This document shows, piece after piece, positions 45,270 through 55,518 of a stretch of DNA of 64,000 nt. Position numbers and translations under genes: made by a program. The first letter of the stretch is position 1. Each line of letters starts with the position of its first letter. Origin of the DNA: Prochlorococcus marinus CUG1417 (GTDB lineage: Bacteria; Cyanobacteriota; Cyanobacteriia; PCC-6307; Cyanobiaceae); assembly GCF_017695975.1 (NCBI RefSeq), contig NZ_JAAORN010000002.1:62001-126000 (forward strand). The letters run 5' to 3'. The notes under the pieces were generated by a model. That model worked only from the letters and a program-made list of their open reading frames with translations, did not search any database and was not told the origin of the DNA.

Positions 45270-46349
45270 ATGAATGTTTTAACCTCAATAACAGTTTTGG
45301 GATTTCTCATTTTTTTTCATGAGATGGGACATTTTCTTGCTGCAATTTTACAAGGGATATATGTTGATGGATTTTCTATTGGTTTTGGGCCTTCAATAAT
45401 TCAGAAAAAGTACAATAATATTACCTATTCATTAAGAGCATTTCCTTTGGGAGGCTTTGTTTCATTCCCAGATGAAGAACTAAACAATATTGATCCAAAA
45501 GATCCAAATCTCTTAAAGAATAGACCAATAATCCAAAGAGTTATTGTGATATCAGCTGGAGTTTTTGCTAATTTACTTCTTGCTTATACTATTTTAATTA
45601 TAAACGTAACTACTATTGGCATTCCATATAATCCAGAACCAGGTGTCTTAGTTTTAGCTACTCAGCCTGATAAAGCTGCTTCTTATGCTGGATTAGAAGC
45701 AGGAGATAAAATTTTAGAAATTGAAAATATTACTTTAGGAGTTGGTGATCAAGCTGTTTCTACTTTTGTAAAAGAGATTCAAAATTCTTCAGATAATCAC
45801 ATTTCAATAAAAATAGAGAGGAATGGTGTTTTTAGAGATTTAACTTTGGTACCCAAAAATATTGATGGGAAAGGTACAATAGGCGCTCAATTACAACCTA
45901 ACATAAGAAAGGAGACTAAAAAGACAAAAAACTTTTACGAACTTTTTAAATATACTAATAATGAGTTTTCATCACTTTTAGTAAAAACAATTCAAGGTTA
46001 TAAAGGATTAATAACAAATTTCTCCTCAACAGCACAACAATTAAGTGGCCCAGTGAAAATTGTTGAAATTGGAGCTCAACTATCAGAACAGGGAGGGACT
46101 GGGATATTATTATTCGCAGCATTAATTTCAATCAATTTGGCAGTTCTCAATTCATTACCTCTACCACTATTAGATGGTGGGCAGCTCGTTTTCACTTTAA
46201 TTGAGGGATTTAGGGGGAAGCCTGTCCCCATTAAAGTACAAATAGCAGTTACTCAATCCAGTTTTTTTCTATTAGTAGGTCTTAGTGTATTACTTATTAT
46301 TAGAGATACTAGTCAACTTTTAATAGTACAGAGATTATTAAACCAATAA
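45270..46349 (+). CDS. rseP: Site-2 protease RseP-like zinc metalloprotease
   Basis: A 359-residue intramembrane zinc protease. The zinc motif HEMGH is at residues 17-21 within the first helix, and the second metal-site motif LPLPLLDGGQLVF is in the C-terminal membrane region. A PDZ domain lies between (about 110-190, SYAGLEAGDKILEIEN). It probably releases membrane-bound regulators such as anti-sigma factors; the target is not visible here. Confidence 0.95.
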   Translation: MNVLTSITVLGFLIFFHEMGHFLAAILQGIYVDGFSIGFGPSIIQKKYNNITYSLRAFPLGGFVSFPDEELNNIDPKDPNLLKNRPIIQRVIVISAGVFANLLLAYTILIINVTTIGIPYNPEPGVLVLATQPDKAASYAGLEAGDKILEIENITLGVGDQAVSTFVKEIQNSSDNHISIKIERNGVFRDLTLVPKNIDGKGTIGAQLQPNIRKETKKTKNFYELFKYTNNEFSSLLVKTIQGYKGLITNFSSTAQQLSGPVKIVEIGAQLSEQGGTGILLFAALISINLAVLNSLPLPLLDGGQLVFTLIEGFRGKPVPIKVQIAVTQSSFFLLVGLSVLLIIRDTSQLLIVQRLLNQ

Positions 46350-46410
46350 ATAAATTTCGAGATTTGCTAGGGAGCTGTTACAATAACTGAAGTTTATAAA
46401 AATTTTTTCG

Positions 46411-46713
46411 ATGGCGAAAAAGTCCATGATCGCAAGAGAAGTAAAGCGTAAAAAGCTTGTAAAAAAATATGCTGCGAAAAGAAAATCTTTACTAGATGAA
46501 TTTAAGGCTGCTAAAGATCCTATGGAAAGACTAGAAATTCATAGAAAAATTCAGGGTCTTCCAAGAAACTCAGCTCCAAACCGAGTCAGGAATAGATGTT
46601 GGGCTACAGGGAAACCTAGGGGTGTTTATAGAGATTTCGGTTTATGCAGGAATCAATTAAGAAAAAGAGCTCACAATGGTGAACTACCTGGAGTTGTGAA
46701 ATCTAGTTGGTAG
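46411..46713 (+). CDS. rpsN: Ribosomal protein S14
   Basis: A 100-residue, basic S14 of the zinc-free long form. The C-terminus [20 protein letters not shown] and [18 protein letters not shown] is typical. It starts with ATG at 46411, 61 bases after rseP. A 175-base stretch follows before pnp. Confidence 0.97.
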   Translation: MAKKSMIAREVKRKKLVKKYAAKRKSLLDEFKAAKDPMERLEIHRKIQGLPRNSAPNRVRNRCWATGKPRGVYRDFGLCRNQLRKRAHNGELPGVVKSSW

Positions 46714-46888
46714 TATAATTTTTTTTGCATCAATTATAAATTGCTCATAAAACAACTATTAATTTTTTAAATGACTCCTAATTTGCATTTCTTCATTTTT
46801 AAAAATTTACAGTTTATTTAAATATTTCACTCAATATGTCCCTATAAAATGTAAGAATAAATTATGTATTGATTTTATAATTTAAAAA
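46714..46888 (+). promoter_or_regulatory. rpsN-pnp intergenic region
   Basis: The 175 bases are AT-rich and hold no convincing reading frame. TATAAAAT near 46843 is a possible -10 element for pnp. No obvious RNase III-type hairpin that would mark autoregulation of pnp could be read. Confidence 0.35.
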
Positions 46889-49054
46889 GTGGAAGGACAA
46901 AATAAGTCGATCACGTTTGATGGACGAGAGATACGACTAACTACAGGACTATATGCTCCTCAAGCAAGTGGATCAGTAATGATTGAATGTGGAGACACAT
47001 CTTTATTAGTTACAGCAACAAAAACGACAAAGAAAGAACCTGCTGACTTTCTACCTCTAATTTGTGATTACGAGGAAAAACTATATGCTGCAGGAAGAAT
47101 TCCGGGAGGTTTCATGAGAAGGGAGGGGCGTCCTCCTGAGAGAGCCACTTTAATAGCCAGATTGATAGACAGGCCAATGAGACCTCTCTTCCCTTCTTGG
47201 ATGAGAGACGAAATACAAATAGTTGCTTCTTGCCTATCTCTTGACGAAAGGGTACCTGCAGATGTTCTTGCGGTTACTGGCGCATCATTAGCAACTTTAT
47301 TAGGTGAAATACCTTTCTATGGGCCGATGGCTGCAGTAAGAGTTGGATTGATAGGAGATGATTTCATCCTTAATCCAAGCTACAGAGAGATAGAAAAAGG
47401 CGATTTAGATATTGTTGTAGCAGGATCACCTGATGGTATTGTTATGATTGAAGCAGGTGCTAATCAACTCTCAGAACAAGATACTATAGAAGCTATTGAT
47501 TTTGGATATGAAGCTGTTACCGAATTAATAAAATCTCAAGAAGCACTTCTTGAAGATTTAGGTATAAAACAAATTAAGCCTTCAAATCCAAAAGAAGACA
47601 AGACCTTATTAGATTATCTTGAGAAAAATTGTACAAAGCCTATTGATTTGATCTTAAAGAAATATGATCAATCAAAAGATCAAAGAGATGAAGCTCTAGA
47701 TCAAATTAAATCAGAAATACAAGAAAAAATTGATGGATTGAAAGATGATAATGAATTAAAAGTTGTAACTTCAGAAAATGATAAATTGATTCATTCTGAC
47801 TTTAAGAAACTAACCAAAAAATTAATGAGGGCTCAAATCATTAATGAAGGGAAAAGAGTTGATGGAAGAGATCTTGACGAGGTCAGAAAAATATCTGCCT
47901 CAGCTGGAATTCTCCCAAAAAGAGTTCATGGTTCCGCTTTATTTCAAAGAGGTCTAACTCAGGTCTTATCAACTACCACTCTTGGGACTCCGAGTGATGC
48001 TCAAGAGATGGACGACCTTAATCCAAGCACAGAAAAAACTTATTTGCACCACTACAATTTTCCACCATATTCCGTGGGAGAAACTAGACCGATGAGAACT
48101 CCTGGGAGAAGAGAGATAGGTCATGGAGCTCTTGCAGAGAGAGCTATTATACCCGTTCTTCCTGGTAAGGAAACTTTTCCTTATGTGCTAAGAGTTGTTA
48201 GTGAGGTCTTAAGTTCAAATGGTTCAACTTCGATGGGATCTGTTTGTGGAAGTACGCTTTCATTATTAGATGCAGGTGTACCTCTAAAAGCTCCAGTTAG
48301 CGGTACAGCTATGGGTTTAATTAAAGAAGGGAAAGAAATTCGCATACTAACAGATATTCAGGGAATTGAAGATTTTCTAGGAGATATGGATTTCAAGGTT
48401 GCAGGAACCGAAAAGGGTATAACAGCTTTACAAATGGATATGAAGATTACAGGTCTACCTGTCAACATTATTTCTGATGCCATCAAAAAAGCGAGACCAG
48501 CGAGGATACATATCCTGGATAAAATGAAAGAAGCAATTGAAAAGCCTCAAGAATCCTTATCACCTCATGCACCTAGACTATTAAGCTTCAGAATTGATCC
48601 TGAACTTATTGGTACTGTTATTGGTCCAGGAGGCAGAACTATAAAAGGTATTACTGAAAGGACTAATACTAAAATTGATATTGAGGATGGTGGGATTGTT
48701 ACTATTGCTTCTCACGATGGAGCTGCTGCAGAAGAAGCTCAAAAAATCATAGAGGGACTTACTAGAAAAGTTCATGAAGGGGAAATATTCTCTGGAGTAG
48801 TAACTAGAATTATCCCAATTGGAGCTTTTGTAGAAATTCTTCCAGGTAAAGAAGGAATGGTCCACATCTCACAATTATCCGAGGCAAGGGTTGAAAGAGT
48901 TGAAGATGTCGTAAGGCAAGGTGACGAAGTAACTGTAAGAGTTAGAGAGATTGATAGCCGAGGTAGGATCAATCTTACTCTTAGAGGAGTTTCCCAGAAT
49001 GGAGGGATGTCCTATCCAGAGCCAACCCCTACTCCAGTAGCGCCTTTAAACTAA
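46889..49054 (+). CDS. pnp: Polyribonucleotide nucleotidyltransferase (PNPase)
   Basis: A 721-residue phosphorolytic 3'-5' exoribonuclease. The order is two RNase PH domains (about 10-225 and 320-550), a KH domain (about 560-620, [14 protein letters not shown]) and an S1 domain (about 630-700, [19 protein letters not shown]). The catalytic half has [14 protein letters not shown] and [20 protein letters not shown] (shown in part). The start is GTG. The stop overlaps the convergent cysQ end by 4 bases. Confidence 0.97.
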   Translation: MEGQNKSITFDGREIRLTTGLYAPQASGSVMIECGDTSLLVTATKTTKKEPADFLPLICDYEEKLYAAGRIPGGFMRREGRPPERATLIARLIDRPMRPLFPSWMRDEIQIVASCLSLDERVPADVLAVTGASLATLLGEIPFYGPMAAVRVGLIGDDFILNPSYREIEKGDLDIVVAGSPDGIVMIEAGANQLSEQDTIEAIDFGYEAVTELIKSQEALLEDLGIKQIKPSNPKEDKTLLDYLEKNCTKPIDLILKKYDQSKDQRDEALDQIKSEIQEKIDGLKDDNELKVVTSENDKLIHSDFKKLTKKLMRAQIINEGKRVDGRDLDEVRKISASAGILPKRVHGSALFQRGLTQVLSTTTLGTPSDAQEMDDLNPSTEKTYLHHYNFPPYSVGETRPMRTPGRREIGHGALAERAIIPVLPGKETFPYVLRVVSEVLSSNGSTSMGSVCGSTLSLLDAGVPLKAPVSGTAMGLIKEGKEIRILTDIQGIEDFLGDMDFKVAGTEKGITALQMDMKITGLPVNIISDAIKKARPARIHILDKMKEAIEKPQESLSPHAPRLLSFRIDPELIGTVIGPGGRTIKGITERTNTKIDIEDGGIVTIASHDGAAAEEAQKIIEGLTRKVHEGEIFSGVVTRIIPIGAFVEILPGKEGMVHISQLSEARVERVEDVVRQGDEVTVRVREIDSRGRINLTLRGVSQNGGMSYPEPTPTPVAPLN

Positions 49055-49962
49055 AAATTTATAGAAAAATTGTTTTCTTTTTCAATTATTTCTTTTATTT
49101 GAAGGCATATTTCTTTATGCCTTTTATTATTTTTCGAGGCAATAATTAGGCCACCCTGTTCAAAGCCAGTTTGACCATAAATTAAAGATTCGTTATTGAT
49201 TCTGGTAATTCTTCCTCCAGCAGTATTTAAGATTGCTTCTGGGGCCGCGAAATCCCAATCTTTTGGTGAACTTTTTCCTGGCAGACTCAAACATATATAA
49301 ATATCGCTATCGCCTCTGATTATTGAAGCAATCTTACAACCTATGCTCCCCATTTCAATTGTTTTTTTGAACTTCAACCTATCGATTAAATTTTTTAAAG
49401 TTAGATTATTGTGGTTTTTGCTAGTTACTACCGTCATTTCTGAGATATCTTTTTCGAGAGATAAATCAAAGCTTTGTTTAGAATTATCTCTTCTCTCGCA
49501 CCAAACATTCTTACCATTTGATATCCACAGTTCGTCTTTTTCAGGAATAAGGACTACTCCAATTACAGGTTTTTTTTCATGATTAAGCGCAAATTGCATC
49601 GCATAATCTCCTGTACCTTGAATGAAATCTTTCGTACCATCCAAAGGATCAAGTATCCATAGCCATTCAGAATCCATTTCTAAATTATTTATGAGATTTA
49701 TTTTTGTATTTTCCTCACTTAGATATTTCCAGGTGATGTTATTGTATTTTTCTTTCATCCTTTTGAGGATTAAATCATTGACCTCTAAGTCGGCAATAGT
49801 AACAGGATCTTTTATATCTGTATTTTGAATTATTTTATTTTTTTGATCTAAACTTTTTAGTTTTTGGGAATAGTTTATCAATATATCAGCAGCTTCCCAG
49901 CTGAAAATTCTTAGATCATCGATAAGATTATTAATATCAACACCAACAGGTAATTTAACCAT
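49051..49962 (-). CDS. cysQ: 3'(2'),5'-bisphosphate nucleotidase (CysQ family)
   Basis: A 303-residue Mg2+-dependent phosphatase of the inositol monophosphatase fold that clears 3'-phosphoadenosine 5'-phosphate. The metal-binding motif [12 protein letters not shown] is intact, [11 protein letters not shown] is the second motif and SEEN near residue 82 gives the metal glutamate. It is divergent from rsmI by 3 bases and convergent with pnp. Related family members also act on fructose-1,6-bisphosphate or inositol phosphates. Confidence 0.9.
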   Translation of the reverse strand: MVKLPVGVDINNLIDDLRIFSWEAADILINYSQKLKSLDQKNKIIQNTDIKDPVTIADLEVNDLILKRMKEKYNNITWKYLSEENTKINLINNLEMDSEWLWILDPLDGTKDFIQGTGDYAMQFALNHEKKPVIGVVLIPEKDELWISNGKNVWCERRDNSKQSFDLSLEKDISEMTVVTSKNHNNLTLKNLIDRLKFKKTIEMGSIGCKIASIIRGDSDIYICLSLPGKSSPKDWDFAAPEAILNTAGGRITRINNESLIYGQTGFEQGGLIIASKNNKRHKEICLQIKEIIEKENNFSINF

Positions 49963-49965
49963 AAT

Positions 49966-50826
49966 ATGAAATCTAAATCATCATTATCTCATAGAAGCCA
50001 AGAACCAGAGAATGGCGTTTTATATATTGTTGGTACTCCAATTGGCAATTTAGAGGATATTTCTTTTAGAGCTTTAACAATTTTGAAAAACGTTACTTTA
50101 ATTGCATGTGAAGATACCAGACAAACAAGAAAAATTATGAATAAATTTAAGTTTGAAAATGATCTTATAAGCTTTAATAAAGATAATGGATATAAGAAAA
50201 TTCCAAAACTAATTAATTATCTTCAATCAGGCAAATCTCTAGCATTGGTAAGTGACGCAGGAATGCCCGGCATTTGCGATCCGGGAGAAGATCTTGTAAG
50301 AAATGCAAAAATTAATGGAATAGATGCAATTTGTATTCCGGGGCCTTGTGCGGCTATTAATGCACTTATTTCAAGCGGGATGCCAAGCTCAAGTTTCATC
50401 TTTGAAGGTTTTCTTCCAAAGAAGAAAAAAGATAGAGAGGAAATCCTTTTAGAAATTAGTAAACGTAAAAAAACAACCATTCTATTCGAGTCCCCACATC
50501 GCCTATTAAAGCTACTAAAGGAACTAAAAGATTGTTGTGGCGGTGAAAGGGAAATTCAAGTTTCCAGAGAAATAACAAAAAAGTACGAAGAGCATTTTAA
50601 TTTTAGTGTTAATAAGGTAATTGAATATTTTGAAGGAAAGGAAGTAGTTGGGGAAATAACGCTAGTAATTAAAGGTATCGGCAAAAAAGATTCCAAATTC
50701 AATGAATTCCTATTAAGAAAAGAGCTTAATGAACTAATTAATGCAGGACTAAGTTTGTCATCTGCTTCTAGTTATTTAGCTAAGAAGAAAAACCTTACTA
50801 AAAACAAGATTTATAATTTGTATTAG
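49966..50826 (+). CDS. rsmI: 16S rRNA 2'-O-ribose C1402 methyltransferase
   Basis: A 286-residue methyltransferase of the RsmI/tetrapyrrole-methylase fold. LYIVGTPIGNLEDISFRAL is the N-terminal motif (shown in part as IVGTPIGNLEDISFRA). LVSDAGMPGICDPG and PGPCAAINALISSGMP are the cofactor-binding motifs. Start is ATG 3 bases after the divergent cysQ start, so the promoters overlap the neighbouring coding sequence. Length is normal. Confidence 0.96.
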   Translation: MKSKSSLSHRSQEPENGVLYIVGTPIGNLEDISFRALTILKNVTLIACEDTRQTRKIMNKFKFENDLISFNKDNGYKKIPKLINYLQSGKSLALVSDAGMPGICDPGEDLVRNAKINGIDAICIPGPCAAINALISSGMPSSSFIFEGFLPKKKKDREEILLEISKRKKTTILFESPHRLLKLLKELKDCCGGEREIQVSREITKKYEEHFNFSVNKVIEYFEGKEVVGEITLVIKGIGKKDSKFNEFLLRKELNELINAGLSLSSASSYLAKKKNLTKNKIYNLY

Positions 50827-50829
50827 AAT

Positions 50830-51060
50830 TTGGATGTGGATTTAACTTTGATTAGAAAATTGAAAAAAATATTTTTCACTTTAACATTCAACCTTAGTTT
50901 AATTTTAATGTTACTAGTAGGTTTACAAAATAGTTCAAATAAAGGCAAAATTTATATGCTAAATCAAAGTTCGATAAGTTTACCAATTGGTTTTATTATT
51001 GGGATTAATTTTATATGCGGCTCATTAGCAGGTAGTATTTTTAATTTAAACAAAAAATAG
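50830..51060 (+). CDS. Small LapA-like membrane protein
   Basis: A protein of 74-76 residues with two hydrophobic helices (about 15-35 and 50-68) separated by a short soluble loop, resembling the LapA/DUF1049 topology. The start could be TTG at 50830 or GTG at 50836. It follows rsmI by 3 bases. Function unknown; in other bacteria LapA helps with lipopolysaccharide assembly control. Confidence 0.65.
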   Translation: MDVDLTLIRKLKKIFFTLTFNLSLILMLLVGLQNSSNKGKIYMLNQSSISLPIGFIIGINFICGSLAGSIFNLNKK

Positions 51061-51068
51061 ATTGAATT

Positions 51069-51761
51069 TTAAAGAGCGATTAATTTATCATCGCTAATAA
51101 TTCGAGATATTCCTCGGGAAATTAAAATTGGTGCTGCAATTTCGAATACTTTAGTATTTGGGACTTTGATAACCTTTTGCTCTTTATTGCATGACCTTTT
51201 TGCAGCTTTCAAATCAGTATAAATTTCAATAGTTTTTCTTTGTAATTCATTTTCAGATAAAAAATGCCACTCTGGATAATCCTCTAATTTTTTAATTTCT
51301 AATTCAATTTTTTTATCAACTACCATATAAACAACATTTGGAAAATTAACTTCAAATATAGATACAGAAGAAAAATCTTTTCGTGGCAAATTTTCTATTT
51401 CTTCAGTTAATGGAACGATCTCTGTAAAAGGAGAAAAATCAAGATCTTTTTTTACATCTAAATCTAAATTTAAATTTGAATCTACTTTTTCCCATTCCTT
51501 CTGCTGATTAACTTGTTGATTAGAATGATTTTTTTCTTGAGAATCAGACAATTTTTTTTGATTTATAAAAAAATTTTTTTTCTTATTTCTGTTATTAGTA
51601 TTTAATGATTTAAACTCTTGGTTACTTATATATTTTTTTAAATTTCTGGAAATTGTTAAATTTGTGAAATTAAATTCCTTCGCCAATAAATCAATGGAAT
51701 AACCCTCTCTAAATTTCCTTAGGATCTCTTCCCTTTGTTTTTCTGTAAGTCTCTTAGCCAA
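51069..51761 (-). CDS. Protein with N-terminal helix-turn-helix, function unknown
   Basis: A 230-residue protein. The N-terminus KRLTEKQREEILRKFREGYS and LLAKEFNFTNLTISRNLKK (about 5-42) form a helix-turn-helix of the transposase/Hin-like sort, followed by a long Asn/Lys/Gln-rich linker (about 50-100) and a C-terminal domain (about 110-230) that I do not recognise. It could be a DNA-binding regulator. It lies on the minus strand between the LapA-like gene and the tRNA-Arg at the island boundary. Confidence 0.75.
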   Translation of the reverse strand: MAKRLTEKQREEILRKFREGYSIDLLAKEFNFTNLTISRNLKKYISNQEFKSLNTNNRNKKKNFFINQKKLSDSQEKNHSNQQVNQQKEWEKVDSNLNLDLDVKKDLDFSPFTEIVPLTEEIENLPRKDFSSVSIFEVNFPNVVYMVVDKKIELEIKKLEDYPEWHFLSENELQRKTIEIYTDLKAAKRSCNKEQKVIKVPNTKVFEIAAPILISRGISRIISDDKLIAL

Positions 51762-51847
51762 ACTAGTTTTTATTTATATTCTATGAAACTTTTGAGCAAT
51801 TTCCAACTTTAAATTTTAACTCAAAAATTATAAGAGCATTAAATTGA

Positions 51848-51876
51848 TTGTTTAGTAAGTGTTGTTCAGATATAAT
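51848..51876 (+). promoter_or_regulatory. Promoter of tRNA-Arg
   Basis: TTGTTT (51848-51853) and TATAAT (51871-51876) are spaced by 17 bases and end 8 bases before the tRNA, so transcription should start about at its 5' end. It is the clearest sigma70-type promoter I could read in the window. Confidence 0.8.
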
Positions 51877-51884
51877 GACTAGGT

Positions 51885-51958
<74 letters not shown>

Positions 51959-51974
51959 GTTTTATTGCAAAAAT

Positions 51975-52820
51975 ATGTATTTCTTACAAAACTTTTTTAT
52001 ATTTTTAAGAAAATTAAGCATAAGAATATTATTAAGAGAGTATCCTAACAAGCTTTTAAAAGCATCTTCAATATCAAGCTTTAAAGCACAAAAAAATATA
52101 AATTTAATTTCTAGTACTGATAATTTTTGGGTTTCTGAAAGTATGTTTTGGAAATGGGATTACTATTCAAATTTCAAAAAAATTGCTTTAAATATTTATT
52201 CAAATAAGCAAGTGAACACCTTTATGAGAGATAATTTTAAAGATGACTTAATTTATGAAATTTATCAAAAATCAATTTTACCAGTTCAGAAAATAGATTT
52301 ATTTAGAATTTGCTGTATTTATTTACATGGAGGTATTTGGCTAGATCTAAAATCAGAAATAAATATTGAAAAAGTTTTAATGATTTATAATAAAAACGAA
52401 TCGAATGGAATCTTACTTTGGGAGCCTAGAAAAATTGAAGTAATCAGAACCGCAGGAAGGGAACAAAATAGATCAAGTAGAAATGTAATACATAATGGTT
52501 TTTTTGCGTTACCTAAAGGTTCAAAATTTCTGAAAGAGCTTCTCTTTAATATAAGAAAAGATTATCTTTACTTCCAGGATATTGTTTTTAGTTTTCCAAA
52601 ACAGGGAATAATGAACTTAACAGGACCACATCAATTTACAAGAACCTATTTTAACCTTGAGAAAAATAAAAGGCCTCATCTTGTTTCTCAAAAAGAAATT
52701 GATTGGATATTTTATTCAAAATATGGAGAATTTATTTCACCCTTTAAAAGAGTAAAGCATTATTCAACTTTGAAAAAATTAAAAACTATTGATTCCTCAA
52801 AGAAATTATATTTAGAATAA
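51975..52820 (+). CDS. Sugar-binding-region glycosyltransferase (DXD type)
   Basis: A protein of about 281 residues with the Gly_transf_sug fold seen in capsule and lipopolysaccharide transferases. The motif KIDLFRICCIYLHGGIWLDL has the usual R..LY..GG.Y.D pattern, with aspartate in place for the DXD-type metal site (WLDLKSE). I chose ATG at 51975; an earlier ATG at 51927 lies inside the tRNA and is not plausible. The N-terminus is hydrophobic (YFLQNFFIFLRKL). Donor and acceptor are unknown. Confidence 0.83.
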   Translation: MYFLQNFFIFLRKLSIRILLREYPNKLLKASSISSFKAQKNINLISSTDNFWVSESMFWKWDYYSNFKKIALNIYSNKQVNTFMRDNFKDDLIYEIYQKSILPVQKIDLFRICCIYLHGGIWLDLKSEINIEKVLMIYNKNESNGILLWEPRKIEVIRTAGREQNRSSRNVIHNGFFALPKGSKFLKELLFNIRKDYLYFQDIVFSFPKQGIMNLTGPHQFTRTYFNLEKNKRPHLVSQKEIDWIFYSKYGEFISPFKRVKHYSTLKKLKTIDSSKKLYLE

Positions 52821-52930
52821 ATCGAATATCCTATTTAATTCTACTTCTTAAATGTGCAATTAATTAAGCGAAACAAGGTTGATTTCCAAAGCTATTTATT
52901 CAAATATAATTTATTTATCAACCTAAAAAT

Positions 52931-54256
52931 ATGTTTATATCTATTAAAAAAAATATTTTATTAAAAAATTATAATCAAGAAAATATAGGAGGCTTATTTT
53001 TTTATTCAGGGGTATTCTTTTTAGCCTCTGCTGTTGGAGTATCAATTCTTCTATTAATTATTTCTCAATTTATTAGTTTTCTAAAACCATCTCAGTTTTT
53101 AAAAGATAAATGGAATTATCCTTTGTTCATAAGTGCGATTCTTATGGGAGCGAGTAGTTTTATCCATTTCCTAAGATATGAAAAATATATTGATTTAAAT
53201 TTAGATCCTAAACTTTCTTTATTAGGATTAATTAATTGGATTCCATTTTTTTTATGTTTTTGGGGATTCCAAAAATATTTGAATTCCCCAGAAAAAAGAT
53301 TATTTACATCAAAATTACTAATTTGTGGATCTATACCTGTAATTTTTTCTGGAGTACTTCAGCTTTTAAATATTAATGGTCCTTTTGAATTATTTAATGG
53401 ATTTGTTATTTGGTTTCAAAAACCATTATCAGATATCGGCTCTCTAGCAGGCCTTTTTAACAATCAAAATTATGCTGGCTTATGGATGGTACTAGTATGG
53501 CCTTTCTGCTTAGCTGAACTTACGAGGCCAAGAAAAAATTTAAATATAAAGTTAATAATGTTTTTTATATCTGTTTTATTTATAGCTTTTATAACTCTAA
53601 CAGATTCTAGAAATGCTTTTTTAGGTCTTATTATTTCTTCTCCAATTGTATTAGGTTTATCAAGCCTTGTTTGGTACATTCCATTAGTTATTGTTGGGTT
53701 TTCATTATTGGCATTATCTGTATTACCAATTTTCCCAAATGAAATACAAGTTTTCATGAAAACAATAATTCCTTCAAGAATATATACCTTATTTCCTGAA
53801 ATTGGATTTAGTAACTTAGGAAATTATCCAAGAATTAATAAATGGTTTGCAGCCTTAAATTACATAAACCAAAAGCCAATCTTTGGATGGGGAGCTGCAG
53901 CATTCCCAATCTTATATTTAGCTAAGAGTGGAGAATGGTTTGGTCATGCTCATAACCTACCTATTGAGTTAGCTGTAAGTTATGGTTTTTTACCATCATT
54001 AATCATTTTTTCTTTTTACTTGTTAATCTTGTATTTTTCTTTTAAAAAAATTTCACTACTCTCAGAAAAAGGGGGTGATAATTATGAAATTTTCTTAAAT
54101 CAAAAAGCATGGTTTGCTTCTTCTTTAATTTTTTTATTCTCACACCTTGTTGACATACAATATTTTGATGTAAGGATAAGCACTATTTGTTGGATATTAC
54201 TAGCAGGACTAAGATCAACAATGAAAGAAAATATTAAGGGTCAATTTCTAACATAA
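52931..54256 (+). CDS. O-antigen ligase-like membrane protein
   Basis: A 441-residue integral membrane protein with about ten to eleven helices and a large periplasmic loop. TDSRNAFLGLIISSPIVLGL, shown in part, and the loop GWGAAAFPILY...FGHAHNLPIELAVSYGF are typical of the WaaL/Wzy O-antigen ligase-polymerase superfamily. It either ligates or polymerises lipid-linked glycan at the outer face of the membrane. Ligase and polymerase roles cannot be separated by sequence alone. Confidence 0.86.
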   Translation: MFISIKKNILLKNYNQENIGGLFFYSGVFFLASAVGVSILLLIISQFISFLKPSQFLKDKWNYPLFISAILMGASSFIHFLRYEKYIDLNLDPKLSLLGLINWIPFFLCFWGFQKYLNSPEKRLFTSKLLICGSIPVIFSGVLQLLNINGPFELFNGFVIWFQKPLSDIGSLAGLFNNQNYAGLWMVLVWPFCLAELTRPRKNLNIKLIMFFISVLFIAFITLTDSRNAFLGLIISSPIVLGLSSLVWYIPLVIVGFSLLALSVLPIFPNEIQVFMKTIIPSRIYTLFPEIGFSNLGNYPRINKWFAALNYINQKPIFGWGAAAFPILYLAKSGEWFGHAHNLPIELAVSYGFLPSLIIFSFYLLILYFSFKKISLLSEKGGDNYEIFLNQKAWFASSLIFLFSHLVDIQYFDVRISTICWILLAGLRSTMKENIKGQFLT

Positions 54257-54367
54257 AATAATTAAAGTTGTATTTAAGTTATTAACAATCAAATAGATTG
54301 TATAATTGTTAATTGATAACGAATTGGAATATATATTATTTATTCCGTAGAAAAAAATTTTGAAGAA

Positions 54368-55495
54368 ATGAAAAAAGAAAAAAAAATAACCTCCCCAAAA
54401 AAAGCCTTAATAACAGGAGTAACTGGTCAAGATGGCAGTTATCTTGTTGAATTTTTACTTAATAAAGATTACGAAGTACATGGAATCAAAAGAAGAAGTA
54501 GTAGTTTAAATACACAGAGAGTTGATCATTTATATCAAGATCCGCATGATAATAATCCAAGATTCTTCATGCACTACGGAGATTTAACTGATAGTACAAA
54601 TATAATGAGGTTAATAAAAGATATTGAACCTGATGAAATTTATAATTTAGGAGCCCAAAGTCATGTGGCAGTTAGCTTCGAGACTCCAGAATATACCGCG
54701 AATTGTGATGCTTTGGGCACGCTTAGAATATTAGAAGCAATTAGAACTCTAGGTTTTATTAATAAAACAAAATTCTATCAAGCAAGTACTAGTGAACTTT
54801 ATGGTTTAGTTCAAGAAACTCCTCAAAATGAAAAAACCCCTTTTTATCCAAGAAGCCCTTATGGAGCATCTAAACTTTATGCATATTGGATAACTGTAAA
54901 TTACAGAGAAGCATACAATATGTTTGCGTGCAATGGCATTTTATTTAATCATGAGAGTCCAAGAAGAGGTGAGACTTTTATTACAAGAAAAATTACAAGA
55001 GGATTAGCAAGAATCGATGCTGGGCTAGAAAAATACCTTTTTCTTGGAAATTTAAATTCGATGAGAGATTGGGGTCATGCAAAAGATTATGTAGAGATGC
55101 AATGGTTAATGCTTCAACAAAATAAACCTGAAGATTATGTTATCTCAACAGGCAGAGCTGAAAGTGTGAGGAAGTTTGCAGAAATAAGTGCTCATTATTT
55201 GGGATGGGGGAAAAATAATCAAGGTATTATATGGGAAGGGGAAGGATTAAATGAGGTTGGCAAAAGAGCAGATACATTAGAGGTAGTAATAAAAGTTGAC
55301 CCAAGATACTTTAGACCTACAGAAGTAGATTTTCTCTTAGGAGATTCTAAAAAAGCTAAAAATAATCTAGGCTGGTACCCTAAGACTTCACTTGAAGAAC
55401 TTATCAAAGAAATGATTAATAATGATAAAGAAGAGGCAAAAAAAGAAGCTCTATTAAAAAAATCGGGATTTAATATAAGTTTTCCCCAAGAATAG
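54368..55495 (+). CDS. gmd: GDP-mannose 4,6-dehydratase
   Basis: A 375-residue extended SDR that converts GDP-mannose to GDP-4-keto-6-deoxymannose. [16 protein letters not shown] is the NADP-binding motif and [16 protein letters not shown] the family signature. The catalytic set is STSELYG and [31 protein letters not shown] binds substrate. With the downstream fcl gene it makes GDP-L-fucose. Length and motifs are normal. Confidence 0.97.
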   Translation: MKKEKKITSPKKALITGVTGQDGSYLVEFLLNKDYEVHGIKRRSSSLNTQRVDHLYQDPHDNNPRFFMHYGDLTDSTNIMRLIKDIEPDEIYNLGAQSHVAVSFETPEYTANCDALGTLRILEAIRTLGFINKTKFYQASTSELYGLVQETPQNEKTPFYPRSPYGASKLYAYWITVNYREAYNMFACNGILFNHESPRRGETFITRKITRGLARIDAGLEKYLFLGNLNSMRDWGHAKDYVEMQWLMLQQNKPEDYVISTGRAESVRKFAEISAHYLGWGKNNQGIIWEGEGLNEVGKRADTLEVVIKVDPRYFRPTEVDFLLGDSKKAKNNLGWYPKTSLEELIKEMINNDKEEAKKEALLKKSGFNISFPQE

Positions 55496-55518
55496 AAAAT
55501 GATAAATTTAGAAATTAA

